From Roseiterribacter gracilis (GTDB lineage: Bacteria; Pseudomonadota; Alphaproteobacteria; BOG-932; Roseiterribacteraceae), in contig BOPV01000001.1 in assembly GCA_018332375.1 (NCBI GenBank), forward strand, positions 1,240,001 through 1,304,000: a DNA stretch of 64,000 nt, given 5' to 3'. The translations under genes were made by a program, and so were the position numbers. The notes beneath the pieces were generated by a model. That model made no database searches and was not told the origin of the DNA. It saw nothing but the letters and a program-made list of their open reading frames with translations. The stretch's first letter is position 1. Every line of letters begins with the position of its first letter. This document shows positions 43,010 to 51,710 of the stretch, one piece after another.

Positions 43010-43477
43010 TTCGGCTTGCACGCTGAGCCGCTGATACAGGCCGAGCCCAACGATCATCAGCACGGCCGACAACAGCAGCAAGGTCGGCCAGAGAAGATGG
43101 GTCAGGTCGGTCTTCACCGCGTCGAACACCGCCACCAGCGCTTCGAGAAAGACCGCGATCGCGATCGTCGACACGAACTTGGTCAGGCTTTTGCGCGCTT
43201 CGACCGGATCGCGCATTTCGCGGTCGCGTAGGATCTCTTCTTCCATCAGATATTTTGAGACGTCGAACACGGCGAGTCCGATCACGACCCAGCCCAGCGC
43301 TTCGAGCAGCGACTTGGCGACCTGCTCGCCTGCCAGCAGCGACGATCCGAACGTCCACCAGCCATAGATCAAGGTCGCAATCGCAAAGAGCATCAAGGTC
43401 GCCGCGACAGCGAGAAAGACAGCGCGACCGAATCCATCGATCGCGCTGACCACGCCGCTACGGCGTTGCACGGCCAT
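42986..43477 (-). CDS. Four-helix membrane protein, fourth gene of the prs operon
   Basis: 163-residue inner-membrane protein with four hydrophobic helices (about residues 19-40, 59-76, 100-120, 128-148). Between helices 2 and 3 a charged segment, DVSKYLMEEEILRDREMRDPVEARKSL, is cytoplasmic or periplasmic. No family name recognised. Its ATG overlaps the prsT stop by one base (TGATG), so it is translated with the PEP-CTERM regulatory genes and may belong to that system. Confidence 0.75.
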   Translation of the reverse strand: MAVQRRSGVVSAIDGFGRAVFLAVAATLMLFAIATLIYGWWTFGSSLLAGEQVAKSLLEALGWVVIGLAVFDVSKYLMEEEILRDREMRDPVEARKSLTKFVSTIAIAVFLEALVAVFDAVKTDLTHLLWPTLLLLSAVLMIVGLGLYQRLSVQAEQKESAAK

Positions 43478-46287
43478 CAGCGTTGAGTCGAACTGCCGCT
43501 AGCACCCAACGACGCTTGCAGCTTCTCTGCTTCACCGCGCGCGTCGAACGGACGATTGCTGGCCAATACCTTCTGCAAGGTCGCAGCCGCCTGATCCTTG
43601 GCGCCCGTCGCAGCCAGCGCGCTGGCATAGTGGACCTGGATGTCGGCTTCGTCGGGCGCCGCCAGCGCAGCACGGCGCAGATAGGTCAGCGCGTCTTGCG
43701 GCTTGTTGGTCTGTAGCAACACCCAACCGAGCGTATCGGCGACCTGCGCCGAACGCGGATCGAGACGGTAAGCAGCCAAGGCAGTCTCGGTCGCGCGCGG
43801 ATCCTTCTGCGCGCCGTACAGCCAGGCGAGGTTGTTGAGCACCAACGCATTGTTCGGCCGCTGCTTGTTCAGCGCTTCGAACATCTGCGTTGCCGGCGGA
43901 TAGTCTTTATGCACCAGCAGATACTGGCCATAGGCGAGCTGTGCATCGAGATCGTTCGGCTGCTGCTTGGCCCAATCGGCCAACACCGCACGCGCATCGG
44001 CCGGCTTGCCGACCTTCTCCAGCCCCTGCGAAATGCGCATCGCAAGCAAGGTCGATGGCTGCTGCGCCTGCGCTGCGCGCCAACGTTCGATTGCTTTGTC
44101 GGGTTGGTTTGCCATCGCCAGCACGTCGCCGGGCAAGGCTTGCGCAGCGGGCCGGCGCGGATCGCTGCGCTGGATCTGATCGGCATATTGCAACGCCGGA
44201 TCCAGACCGCGTTTCAAGGTGGCGCCGGCGCGGTCGCGCAGGAACAGATCATTCTCGGGCGCCAGCTTGCGCGCCTCGTCCAGCGCCTGTTCGGCACCAT
44301 TCGTATCGCCGGCCAAGGACAAGGCCAGCGCATAGTCGCGACGCACATTGGCGTCGGTTGGCCGCGCATCGACCGCTTGTTTCAAAGTCGCGATCGCGGC
44401 GTCATTGTCCTTCTGGTTCATTTCGAACCGGGCCCGGATGCGCAGCAGGTCGGCGTCGTTGCTGGCGGTGAGTTGCGGTTCGCGCAACACCGCAATGCCG
44501 CGTGGCACCTCGCCGTTCAGCGCCAAGGCCTCGGCAAAGCCGATCGCGACCGGCAAATCCTGCTGCGCCGATTTATGCGCTGCTTCCCACAGCGGAATTG
44601 CATCGCCCAGCTTGCCGCGGGCGCGATCGAGCTGTGTTACCGCGCGCAAGGCGGCAACATTGGCCGGCTGTTTCGCCAGCAGCGCGCGATAGGTCACCGA
44701 CGCCTCGTCGATCTTGCCTTGCTGCACCTGCAACTCGGCCTGCTCCAAGCGCGCGGGCGCGAAATCGGGATTGGCATCGGCCAGCGCCCGCGCCTTCGCT
44801 TCGGCATCGGCCGGCTTGCCGCGCTCGGCCTGCACCATGATCTGGTACAGCGCCGGCAACGGCGCGTTCGGCGTGCGTTTGGCAAGATCGTCGGCAACGC
44901 GCTGCGCGTCGTCCAACTTTCCGCCGCGCAAATAGGTCAGGAACAGAACCTCGGCCGCAGGGCCGCTTTTGTCGGCGTCGAGTTTCAGCGACCGTTCGAG
45001 ATCGACGATCGCAGAATCTTGTTGCCCGGCCTGCAGCTTCGACAGCGCTACGCGCGTCTGCATCGCCGCATCTTGGGGTGATGCTTTGGACGCGGCGTCG
45101 AAGGCGGCCAGCGCCTTGTCCGACTTGCCGACGTTGAGATAGGCGCGGCCCAGCAGGTCCTGCGCCTCGGCATCATCGGGCTTGGCTGCAACCGCACGCT
45201 CCAGCGCGTCGATCGCTTTTTGCGGCTCGTGTTTTTTTAACGCAGTGACCGCAACCAGCTTTTGCGCCTGCACGTCGTCGGGGAAGCGTGCGACGTGCTT
45301 GGCCAGCGCCGCCTGCGCCTGCTCGGGCTGGTTCAGCGCGTTCTTCACCACCGCCTGCAAATACAGGCCGCGCGGCAATTCATTGAGCGCCGGACCAACC
45401 TTCTGTAGCTCGTTGTCGGCTTCGCCCCACGAACCTTTGCGCGCCGCCACGAACGCCATCAGATAGTGCGCGGCCGGCAAGCCAGGTGCAGTCGCAACCG
45501 CGGCGTCGAGATCTTCTTTCGCCTTGGCCGGTGCATCGGGCTCGTTCGAGGCCAGCGCGATGCGCGCGCGTTCGACATGTGCAAGCGCATTGCGCTTGTC
45601 GAGTTCGATCGCATGATCGAAGGCGGTCTTGGCTTCGGCGACGCGGTTCTGCATCAGCTGCGCCTCGCCGCTCAGCATCCAGCCTTCGCTGGTCGGCTCG
45701 ATCGCTTGCGCGTCGGCGAATTTCCCCGCCGCATCGGCCGGCTTGTTGCGCACCAGCAAGGTGCGGCCCAGCGCCAGCTTGGTCGCGCGCGCCTTCGGGT
45801 TCAGCTGCTCGGCCTCCAGCAGCGCCTTCTCGGCTTCGTCGAAATGTTTCATCGACAACTGCGCTTCGCCGATCGAGGTCAGCGCCACCGCACGACGTTC
45901 GGGCGTGCCGCCGGCCGGATCGACTTCGCGCAGCACTTTTTCGGGTTGGTTCTGCAACAGCCAGGCGCGGGTCAGCAGCGGCAGGACTTCGACGTCGTCG
46001 GCCTTGCGGTCGCGCGCCGCTTTCAATTCGCGCTCGGCACCGACACCGTCGCCCGACAGAACCAGCAACCGGCCCAGCTTGATGCGCAGCTGCACGTCTT
46101 CAGGGTCGGCTTTGACCGCGTTGCGATATTGGATCAGCGCAGCCCGGCCATCACCTTTTTTGAGCGCCTCTTCCGCCTGGGTCGCATATTCCTGCGCCGT
46201 ATTGTCGGCGGCCCGTGCGCGCAACGGCAGCGTCGTCGCCAAGGCGGTTGCCGCGAGCAGTACGGCGATGAAAATCTTCTTTGTCAT
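43477..46287 (-). CDS. prsT: XrtA/PEP-CTERM system TPR-repeat protein PrsT
   Basis: 936-residue exported protein made of more than 20 TPR-type helix pairs from residue 30 to the end (e.g. LGRLLVLSGDGVGAERELKAA; LLGRAYLNVGKSDKALAAFD). Length and gene order after prsK-prsR match PrsT of the PEP-CTERM/exosortase exopolysaccharide system, where it acts as a scaffold in the envelope. Signal peptide residues 1-26 (RARA-AD). Most PrsT proteins are lipoproteins; here no lipobox cysteine is seen, so it is probably soluble periplasmic. ATG overlaps the prsR stop (ATGA). Confidence 0.85.
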   Translation of the reverse strand: MTKKIFIAVLLAATALATTLPLRARAADNTAQEYATQAEEALKKGDGRAALIQYRNAVKADPEDVQLRIKLGRLLVLSGDGVGAERELKAARDRKADDVEVLPLLTRAWLLQNQPEKVLREVDPAGGTPERRAVALTSIGEAQLSMKHFDEAEKALLEAEQLNPKARATKLALGRTLLVRNKPADAAGKFADAQAIEPTSEGWMLSGEAQLMQNRVAEAKTAFDHAIELDKRNALAHVERARIALASNEPDAPAKAKEDLDAAVATAPGLPAAHYLMAFVAARKGSWGEADNELQKVGPALNELPRGLYLQAVVKNALNQPEQAQAALAKHVARFPDDVQAQKLVAVTALKKHEPQKAIDALERAVAAKPDDAEAQDLLGRAYLNVGKSDKALAAFDAASKASPQDAAMQTRVALSKLQAGQQDSAIVDLERSLKLDADKSGPAAEVLFLTYLRGGKLDDAQRVADDLAKRTPNAPLPALYQIMVQAERGKPADAEAKARALADANPDFAPARLEQAELQVQQGKIDEASVTYRALLAKQPANVAALRAVTQLDRARGKLGDAIPLWEAAHKSAQQDLPVAIGFAEALALNGEVPRGIAVLREPQLTASNDADLLRIRARFEMNQKDNDAAIATLKQAVDARPTDANVRRDYALALSLAGDTNGAEQALDEARKLAPENDLFLRDRAGATLKRGLDPALQYADQIQRSDPRRPAAQALPGDVLAMANQPDKAIERWRAAQAQQPSTLLAMRISQGLEKVGKPADARAVLADWAKQQPNDLDAQLAYGQYLLVHKDYPPATQMFEALNKQRPNNALVLNNLAWLYGAQKDPRATETALAAYRLDPRSAQVADTLGWVLLQTNKPQDALTYLRRAALAAPDEADIQVHYASALAATGAKDQAAATLQKVLASNRPFDARGEAEKLQASLGASGSSTQR

Positions 46288-47705
46288 GACGAGGCGATCT
46301 CCGGTTCCGCACTGGCAGCGTCGGCGAGTTCGGCGCGCTGCGCCGAAGGAACGCTGAGCCCGTGCGCTTCAAGCAGCGAGTACAAGGTTGGACGTGAAAT
46401 CCGCAGCAGCTTGGCTGCGGTGGACATGTTGCCGTGCGCTTGTGCCAGCGCGCGCAGCACGACTTTCTGTTCGGCGCGCGTACGGGCCGCACGCAGGTCG
46501 AGCGACTCGCCCTCGTCCTCACCCGATACGGGATCGAGATCGAGATCGGCCGCGGTGAGTTGCGCGCCTTCGGCCATGATCACTGCACGCTTCACGCGAT
46601 TTTCCAGCTCGCGCACATTGCCGCGCCATGGCGCTGCCGCGATGCCGGCAATCGCATCGGGCGTGAATCCTTTGATGCGGCGATCGAACTGCTTGACGAA
46701 CTTCTTCAAGAAGAAACTGGCCAGCAGCACCGCGTCTTCGCCACGCTCGCGCAGCGGCGGGATGGTCACGACCATCTCGTTGAGCCGGTAGAACAGATCT
46801 TCGCGGAACAGCCCGTCGGCAATGCGCGAATGTAGATCCTGGTGGGTGGCGCAGACGATGCGTGTATCGACCGCAATCGGCGAACGGCCGCCGACGCGCT
46901 CGATGACGCGATTCTGCAGAAAGCGCAGCAGCTTGACCTGCAGCGGATGCGGCAGGTCGCCGATTTCGTCGAGAAACAACGTACCTTTATGCGCCTGTTC
47001 GACTTTGCCGATGGTGGTCTTCACCGCACCGGTGAAGGCACCCTTCTCGTGTCCGAACAGCTCGCTTTCCAGCAGGTTCTCGGGGATCGCGCCGCAATTG
47101 ATCGCAATGAACGGACCTTTGGCGCGTGTGCTGTGCTGGTGCACCGCATTCGCCAACACCTCTTTGCCGGTGCCGCTTTCGCCCAGCAGCAGAACCGATA
47201 CGTCGGTTTTGGCGACGCGCTCGATCGAGCGGCAGACTTTCAGCATCTCGGGCGACGCGGTGATCAGCCCGTCGATCGCCGAACGCTGATCGCCTTGTTG
47301 CAGCCGGCGGTTTTCTTCTTCCAGCGTGTGCAGTTTCAGCGCCCGATCGAGGATCGTCTTCAAGACGTCGATATCGATCGGCTTCTGGTAGAAATCATAG
47401 GCCCCCGCCGCGACGGCTTTCAGCGCAAAGTCGCGCGTCTCGTTGCCGGTCGCGATGATGACTTTGGTGCCAGGCTCTTGCGTCAAGATCTGCTGCAGCG
47501 CCGCCAGCCCTTCGCTAGCGCCGTCGGGATCGGGCGGCAGACCGAGATCGACGATCGCGATCGCAGGCCGTTCGATCGGCAGCAGTTTCAACGCTTCTTG
47601 CCGCGTCGACGTCGCAAGAATGTGCCACGCGTCGCCAAGCGCCCAGCGATATTGCCGGCGCAGCCCGTCATCGTCTTCAAGGATGAGAAGTTTGGGTCGG
47701 TCCAT
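46284..47705 (-). CDS. prsR: PEP-CTERM system sigma-54 response regulator PrsR
   Basis: 473-residue NtrC-type regulator. Receiver domain residues 5-120 with phosphate-accepting D53 (VDLGLPPDPDG) and K108 (KP); sigma-54 AAA domain with Walker A GESGTGKE (175-182), the sigma-54 contact loop GAFTGA (222-227); Fis-type helix-turn-helix at the end (MSTAAKLLRISRPTLYSLLE). Phosphorylated by PrsK, it should activate sigma-54 promoters of exopolysaccharide/PEP-CTERM genes. Its ATG overlaps the prsK stop (TAATG). Confidence 0.92.
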   Translation of the reverse strand: MDRPKLLILEDDDGLRRQYRWALGDAWHILATSTRQEALKLLPIERPAIAIVDLGLPPDPDGASEGLAALQQILTQEPGTKVIIATGNETRDFALKAVAAGAYDFYQKPIDIDVLKTILDRALKLHTLEEENRRLQQGDQRSAIDGLITASPEMLKVCRSIERVAKTDVSVLLLGESGTGKEVLANAVHQHSTRAKGPFIAINCGAIPENLLESELFGHEKGAFTGAVKTTIGKVEQAHKGTLFLDEIGDLPHPLQVKLLRFLQNRVIERVGGRSPIAVDTRIVCATHQDLHSRIADGLFREDLFYRLNEMVVTIPPLRERGEDAVLLASFFLKKFVKQFDRRIKGFTPDAIAGIAAAPWRGNVRELENRVKRAVIMAEGAQLTAADLDLDPVSGEDEGESLDLRAARTRAEQKVVLRALAQAHGNMSTAAKLLRISRPTLYSLLEAHGLSVPSAQRAELADAASAEPEIASS

Positions 47706-49771
47706 TACTGGGAAACTCGAGTTGAGAATGGAAGGGCAGCAGCGACAGCAAGATTTTCGTTCTTCATTCGGGTTTCCCCCACTCTTGGGAGAACAAGTCG
47801 CATCGTCGTGCCCACGCCGGGCTCGCTGACGACGACAAGATCGCCACCAGCAGCACGCGCGGTTTCACGCACCTGGTAGGCGCCAATTCCGTGTCCGCCT
47901 TTGGTCGAGCGGAACGGACGGAACAGTTCGGTTGCGACAAAGCCGGGTGCCATGCCGCGACCGCGATCGATCACTTCGATCGCGAGCGCCGTTTCGGTTT
48001 TCTCAAGACGCACATCGATGCCGATCCCGTCGGGCGACACTTCCAGCGCATTGTCGATCAGATGTTCGAGCGAACGTTCGAACTGCGCCGCGTCGAGCGC
48101 GACCGTGGCTCCGCCCGCCTCGTCTTCGACCCGCACCGTTGCACCGGTTTGGGCGCGGCGCGCAGCAACCGCGCGCACGATCGACGCCGGCTCGCATTCG
48201 GCCGCGGCTAGGGATCGCGCCTGGCGCAGCTGGGCCAGCGTCTTGTTCATGGATTGCACGGCATGGGCGACGGTTTCGATCACGTCAGCCTGGAACGCCG
48301 GATCGTGCCGATAGGTCTCGGCGTTGCGCAGCATCAACGACAATTGGCTGACGACATTCTTGAGGTCGTGCACGACGAAGGCGAATCGCTTGCCATAGGC
48401 TTCAAAGCGGCGCGCGTCGGCAAGCTCGACCGAGGTCTGTTCTTCGGCGACATAGCTGGCAGTTTGCAGCGCCAGCACGCGCAGCAGGTCGTAGGTTTCA
48501 AAATCGACCTGGCTCGCCGCGCGCGGCTGCGCCAACACGACAAAGCCCAATACTTGTCCGCCATGCGCCAACGCCACCGCGGCCCAGGCGCGTTTCAGGT
48601 TGCGCAACACCGGCGGCACGGAATCGAGATCGACCTGGCGTTCGAGATCGAGAATCCACGCACCGTTGCGGAATGCGTCGAGGAATCCAGCTGGCAGCGA
48701 TCCGCCCGCTGGCGGCATTGGCTCATTCCACGTCGCCACGCAGCGGCAGGTCGAACCGTCACGCAGCCACAACCAACCGCCGGGACTGTCGACCGGATCG
48801 GCGACGGCGCGGATGATGCGCGCCTGCAGCGTTCCTTCGACGTCCGACAAGGTGCCGAGATAGCCCAGCCACACTTGCCGCCAGTCGTAGCGATGGCTGA
48901 AGAAATTGCGCGCGACGATCGCTTTGAGGCGTGACCGCACGACGCCTGACGTGACTGCGATGGCAACGACGACGACGGCTGCGAACAGCAGCACCGCCTC
49001 GAGCATCGGGCCCCATTCGACCTCCAGCGCGCGCACCACGCCGCCAAGCGCGGCCATGCCCAGCAAAAAGCCGCCGCAGATCATCAAGGTGGCGGAATGG
49101 AAGACCACGTCGCGGCTGACATGGATGTCGACCTTCCAGCCACGATTACGCGCTGCGCCCAAGGCCAGCAGCGGCACCAACATCATCGCAATCGGCGCAC
49201 GCGCAACGACCAAGCCCGGCGTCATGCGCCGGAACAGCAGCGTGTCGGCATAGAGCACGATCTCGAACGCGAAGAGGCCGAGCAGCGCCAGCAGCACCGG
49301 CTTCAAATTCCAGCGTCCCGCTGCATCGGCGTTGCGATAGAGATTTTCCAGCAACAGCACGCCGGCGACCGCGATCGCGATGCGCAGCACGATTTCACCG
49401 AGCGCCGCCCAGGACGGGGTCGGCAGAACCAGCAACGCCAACTCAGCAGCCAGCGCAGCGCCCGACAGCAAGGCGGTGACCAGCAGGAATTGGTGCTTCA
49501 ACTTCGGCGCTGCTTCGCCCAACGCGCGGACATTCAGCTGGGCGAGAAAACCGCACCAGGCGAGCGGCATCGCGGTTTCCAGCAATGGCACCAGCGACAG
49601 GTTGGGCGCCACCGCCCAGCACAACGCCCAGATCACCGTCACGCTGCATGCAGCGATCAGCCAGCGTCCGGTCGCGCTGACTGGCCGCTTCAACAACGCC
49701 AATGCGGCGAGCGCCGCATACGCGATCGCGCAGGCGAGATGCAGCAAGAGTGATGCGTCAGCGAGAGCCAT
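47705..49771 (-). CDS. prsK: PEP-CTERM system histidine kinase PrsK
   Basis: About 688-residue membrane kinase. Eight or so helices fill the first 290 residues, then a GAF-like domain (GWLWLRDGSTCRC; VALAHGGQVLGFVVLAQPR), the phospho-acceptor helix VHDLKNVVSQLSLML (H468 from this start), and a HATPase domain with GRGMAPGFVATELFRPF and GHGIGAYQVRETA. The layout and gene order match PrsK. The ATG at 49771 begins just before helix 1; an ATG at 49807 adds 12 residues and has no ribosome-binding site. First gene of prsK-prsR-prsT. Confidence 0.88.
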   Translation of the reverse strand: MALADASLLLHLACAIAYAALAALALLKRPVSATGRWLIAACSVTVIWALCWAVAPNLSLVPLLETAMPLAWCGFLAQLNVRALGEAAPKLKHQFLLVTALLSGAALAAELALLVLPTPSWAALGEIVLRIAIAVAGVLLLENLYRNADAAGRWNLKPVLLALLGLFAFEIVLYADTLLFRRMTPGLVVARAPIAMMLVPLLALGAARNRGWKVDIHVSRDVVFHSATLMICGGFLLGMAALGGVVRALEVEWGPMLEAVLLFAAVVVVAIAVTSGVVRSRLKAIVARNFFSHRYDWRQVWLGYLGTLSDVEGTLQARIIRAVADPVDSPGGWLWLRDGSTCRCVATWNEPMPPAGGSLPAGFLDAFRNGAWILDLERQVDLDSVPPVLRNLKRAWAAVALAHGGQVLGFVVLAQPRAASQVDFETYDLLRVLALQTASYVAEEQTSVELADARRFEAYGKRFAFVVHDLKNVVSQLSLMLRNAETYRHDPAFQADVIETVAHAVQSMNKTLAQLRQARSLAAAECEPASIVRAVAARRAQTGATVRVEDEAGGATVALDAAQFERSLEHLIDNALEVSPDGIGIDVRLEKTETALAIEVIDRGRGMAPGFVATELFRPFRSTKGGHGIGAYQVRETARAAGGDLVVVSEPGVGTTMRLVLPRVGETRMKNENLAVAAALPFSTRVSQ

Positions 49772-49833
49772 GGTCCCGCTGAAACGCCGCGCAACTGGAA
49801 AATGCACCGCGTCTGTAAAAAAAGCTTACGCGC

Positions 49834-49848
49834 GCAAGGGCAATCCCG
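49834..49848 (-). promoter_or_regulatory. Candidate sigma-54 promoter upstream of prsK
   Basis: Reading the minus strand from 49848: GG, ten bases, then GC, with TTGC at the -12 element (cggGattgcccTTGC). The GG-N10-GC spacing is the sigma-54 rule; the -24 element matches the full consensus only partly (GG and A). It would start transcription near 49822, 15-51 bases before the two possible prsK starts. prsR encodes a sigma-54 activator, so self-activation is plausible. Confidence 0.45.
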
Positions 49849-49858
49849 CGGGATTGCC
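49839..49858. repeat. Perfect 20-base palindrome upstream of prsK
   Basis: ggcaatcccg followed by its exact complement cgggattgcc, no spacer. It overlaps the -24 half of the candidate sigma-54 promoter and lies 68 bases before the prsK start at 49771. Candidate binding site for a dimeric regulator, possibly a repressor or PrsR itself, although sigma-54 activators usually bind further upstream. Confidence 0.6.
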
Positions 49859-49886
49859 GCGCCAATTTGAATCGTGAGTCGCTAAT

Positions 49887-49909
49887 CCGGAAGTCCAAAG
49901 GACCTCCGG
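49887..49909. repeat. Near-perfect hairpin between prsK and sugar transferase
   Basis: ccggaagtcc and ggacctccgg, 10-base arms with one mismatch around an AAA loop. It lies between the 20-base palindrome and the sugar transferase terminator. No T run follows on either strand, so it is more likely a regulatory or RNA-end structure than a terminator. Confidence 0.5.
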
Positions 49910-49921
49910 GCGAGACACGTT

Positions 49922-49957
49922 AGAAAAAAAGGCCGGCACCTTTCGGTGCCGGCCTGA
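49922..49957 (-). terminator. Intrinsic terminator of the sugar transferase gene
   Basis: 11-base-pair GC stem (49930-49940 with 49945-49955) with a 4-base loop; on the minus strand it is followed directly by seven T residues. It lies about 27 bases after the sugar transferase stop, separating that gene from the prs operon. Confidence 0.92.
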
Positions 49958-49983
49958 GAAAACCGCTACACGGAGAGGAATAC

Positions 49984-51360
49984 TTACCGCGCGCCCTCTT
50001 GGAGCAAGATCACCCGCACGGTCGAGATCAGAATGATCAGGTCGAGAAACAGGCTGCGATTCTTCACGTAGTAAAGATCGTAGGAGAGCTTGTTGCGCGC
50101 ATCCTCGAGCGACGCACCGTAGGGATAATTGACCTGCGCCCAACCGGTGATGCCCGGCTTCACGCTGTGGCGTTCGCGATAGAACGGGATCGCTTGCGTC
50201 AGCTGTTCGACGAAGAACGGACGTTCCGGGCGCGGACCGATGAAGCTCATATCGTCCTTGAGCACGTTCAGCAGCTGCGGCAGCTCGTCGATACGGACTT
50301 TGCGAATGAAGGCGCCGACGCGGGTGACGCGGTTGTCATTGGCCCGCGCCCATTGCACGCCCGCCTTCTCGGCATCGACGCGCATCGAACGGAATTTCAG
50401 CACGTTGAAGCTACGGCCGTTCAGACCGACGCGCTCTTGGCGATAGAAGATCGGGCCTTCGCTTTCGGCTTTGATCAGCACCGCGGTGATCAGCATCAGC
50501 GGCAAGGTCAGGATCAGCATCGCGCTGGCGACGATGATGTCGAAGGCGCGTTTGACCGCCGCCGAAATCGCACCCTGCGTGAAGCCGCTCGAAAAGATCA
50601 GCCAGGACGGCTGCAGTGCTTCGAGATCGAGGCGACCCGTCTCGCGCTCGCAGAAGGTCTGGTAGTCGATCACGGCCAGACCGTTCATGCGCGCGGCCAG
50701 CAATTCGTCGACCGGAAGACCGCGGCGATCGTCGACCGCAACCACGATCTCGCTCGCCTTCAAGGCTTTCACTTCCTCGACCCAGCTGCCTGCGGCCGCG
50801 TCGGTCGGCGCATGTGCGGGTTCGTAATAGCCGACGACTTCGAAATAGTGATTGAGACCCTGGCTCACCCAGCCGCGGATCGAACTGGCTTTGGTGCCTT
50901 CGCCCAACACAAAGACGCGGCGCTTGAATGCAGCGGTGCGCAGCGCGTGATTGCAGACGAAGCGCGTGAAGAGAATGACCGCCATCCAAACGGCGGGCGC
51001 TTTGATGATCCACCAAGCGCGCGAGTTGTCGCTGGCATAGAGCGCGTCGTGAAAGACCCAGATCGCCGCGAGATTGGCGGGCACGATCAACAGCAGCGCG
51101 ACCAGCGTCTTGGTCGCCGTGCCGCGATAGTCGCTGATCGTGGTTGAGTCGTAGAGACCCATCGCAAACATCGACAACACGGCGATGCCCGCGAAGATGA
51201 CCGAGGTCTGGACGAATTCGCCGCGCAGATCGGCAGAGATGAGCGAAGGCTGCACGCCAGCCGAAAGAAGCCAATCGAGGACCAGGGCGATGGCCAAGAT
51301 CTCTGCCATACCCAGCAGCAGCATCTTCACCGGCATCGAATGGCCAAAGACTTTGAGCAT
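49984..51360 (-). CDS. PEP-CTERM-associated polyprenyl-phosphate sugar transferase
   Basis: 458-residue membrane sugar-1-phosphate transferase starting exopolysaccharide units on undecaprenyl phosphate. Four or five N-terminal helices and a Rossmann-like CoA-binding-type domain (VLGEGTKASSIRGW) lead to the bacterial sugar transferase domain: RAFDIIVASAMLILTLPLML, GPIFYRQERVGLNG, FKFRSMR-type VLKFRSMRVDAEK, RIDELPQLLNVLKDDMSFIGPRP and KPGITGWAQVNY. Its place beside prsK matches the EpsB-type transferase of PEP-CTERM gene clusters. Own terminator downstream; not in the prs operon. Confidence 0.9.
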   Translation of the reverse strand: MLKVFGHSMPVKMLLLGMAEILAIALVLDWLLSAGVQPSLISADLRGEFVQTSVIFAGIAVLSMFAMGLYDSTTISDYRGTATKTLVALLLIVPANLAAIWVFHDALYASDNSRAWWIIKAPAVWMAVILFTRFVCNHALRTAAFKRRVFVLGEGTKASSIRGWVSQGLNHYFEVVGYYEPAHAPTDAAAGSWVEEVKALKASEIVVAVDDRRGLPVDELLAARMNGLAVIDYQTFCERETGRLDLEALQPSWLIFSSGFTQGAISAAVKRAFDIIVASAMLILTLPLMLITAVLIKAESEGPIFYRQERVGLNGRSFNVLKFRSMRVDAEKAGVQWARANDNRVTRVGAFIRKVRIDELPQLLNVLKDDMSFIGPRPERPFFVEQLTQAIPFYRERHSVKPGITGWAQVNYPYGASLEDARNKLSYDLYYVKNRSLFLDLIILISTVRVILLQEGAR

Positions 51361-51710
51361 GAGCTTCTCTCTAGTGCGTGCGCTGGAGCCGCCGCCGCGG
51401 CCCGAAGTGTTTGTCGAGTGGAGGCTGCCGGTTCGGCCCGCCTCTTATAGTTACCAAAGTATTAAGTCGAAGATATGCAGTAGGTCATTGCGAGCAATCT
51501 CCGCCTTCGACTAGGCATGTACATGGTTCTGGCGAGAACTCGCTTGGTCTCTCAACGGTATCTTCACTTCACAACTGTCCAGCGTTACTTCAAGCAGTAA
51601 GAAACTGGACAAGTGTCGGAGAAGATTACACCTTCGAGACTTCGTTTTCGTGCGCCGCTCCCTCAACTTCGTGAACGCACGTTTGTTCCGACCCGAAAAT
51701 CAGCACCGAG
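51361..51710. other. 350-base divergent intergenic region
   Basis: Lies between the minus-strand sugar transferase and the plus-strand YdcF gene and must carry both promoters. It is clearly richer in A/T than its surroundings (e.g. cttatagttaccaaagtattaa at about 51453-51474). It holds an inverted repeat tgtccag (51576-51582) / ctggaca (51605-51611) with 22 bases between the arms. No good sigma-54 site (GG-N10-GC) was found. Short open frames here look like shadows. Confidence 0.5.

Noticed and set aside
51511..51551. Possible sigma-54 promoter (tggcgagaactcgctt) before the YdcF gene
   Set aside because: Spacing between GG and GC is nine bases, not ten, and the -12 element is poor.
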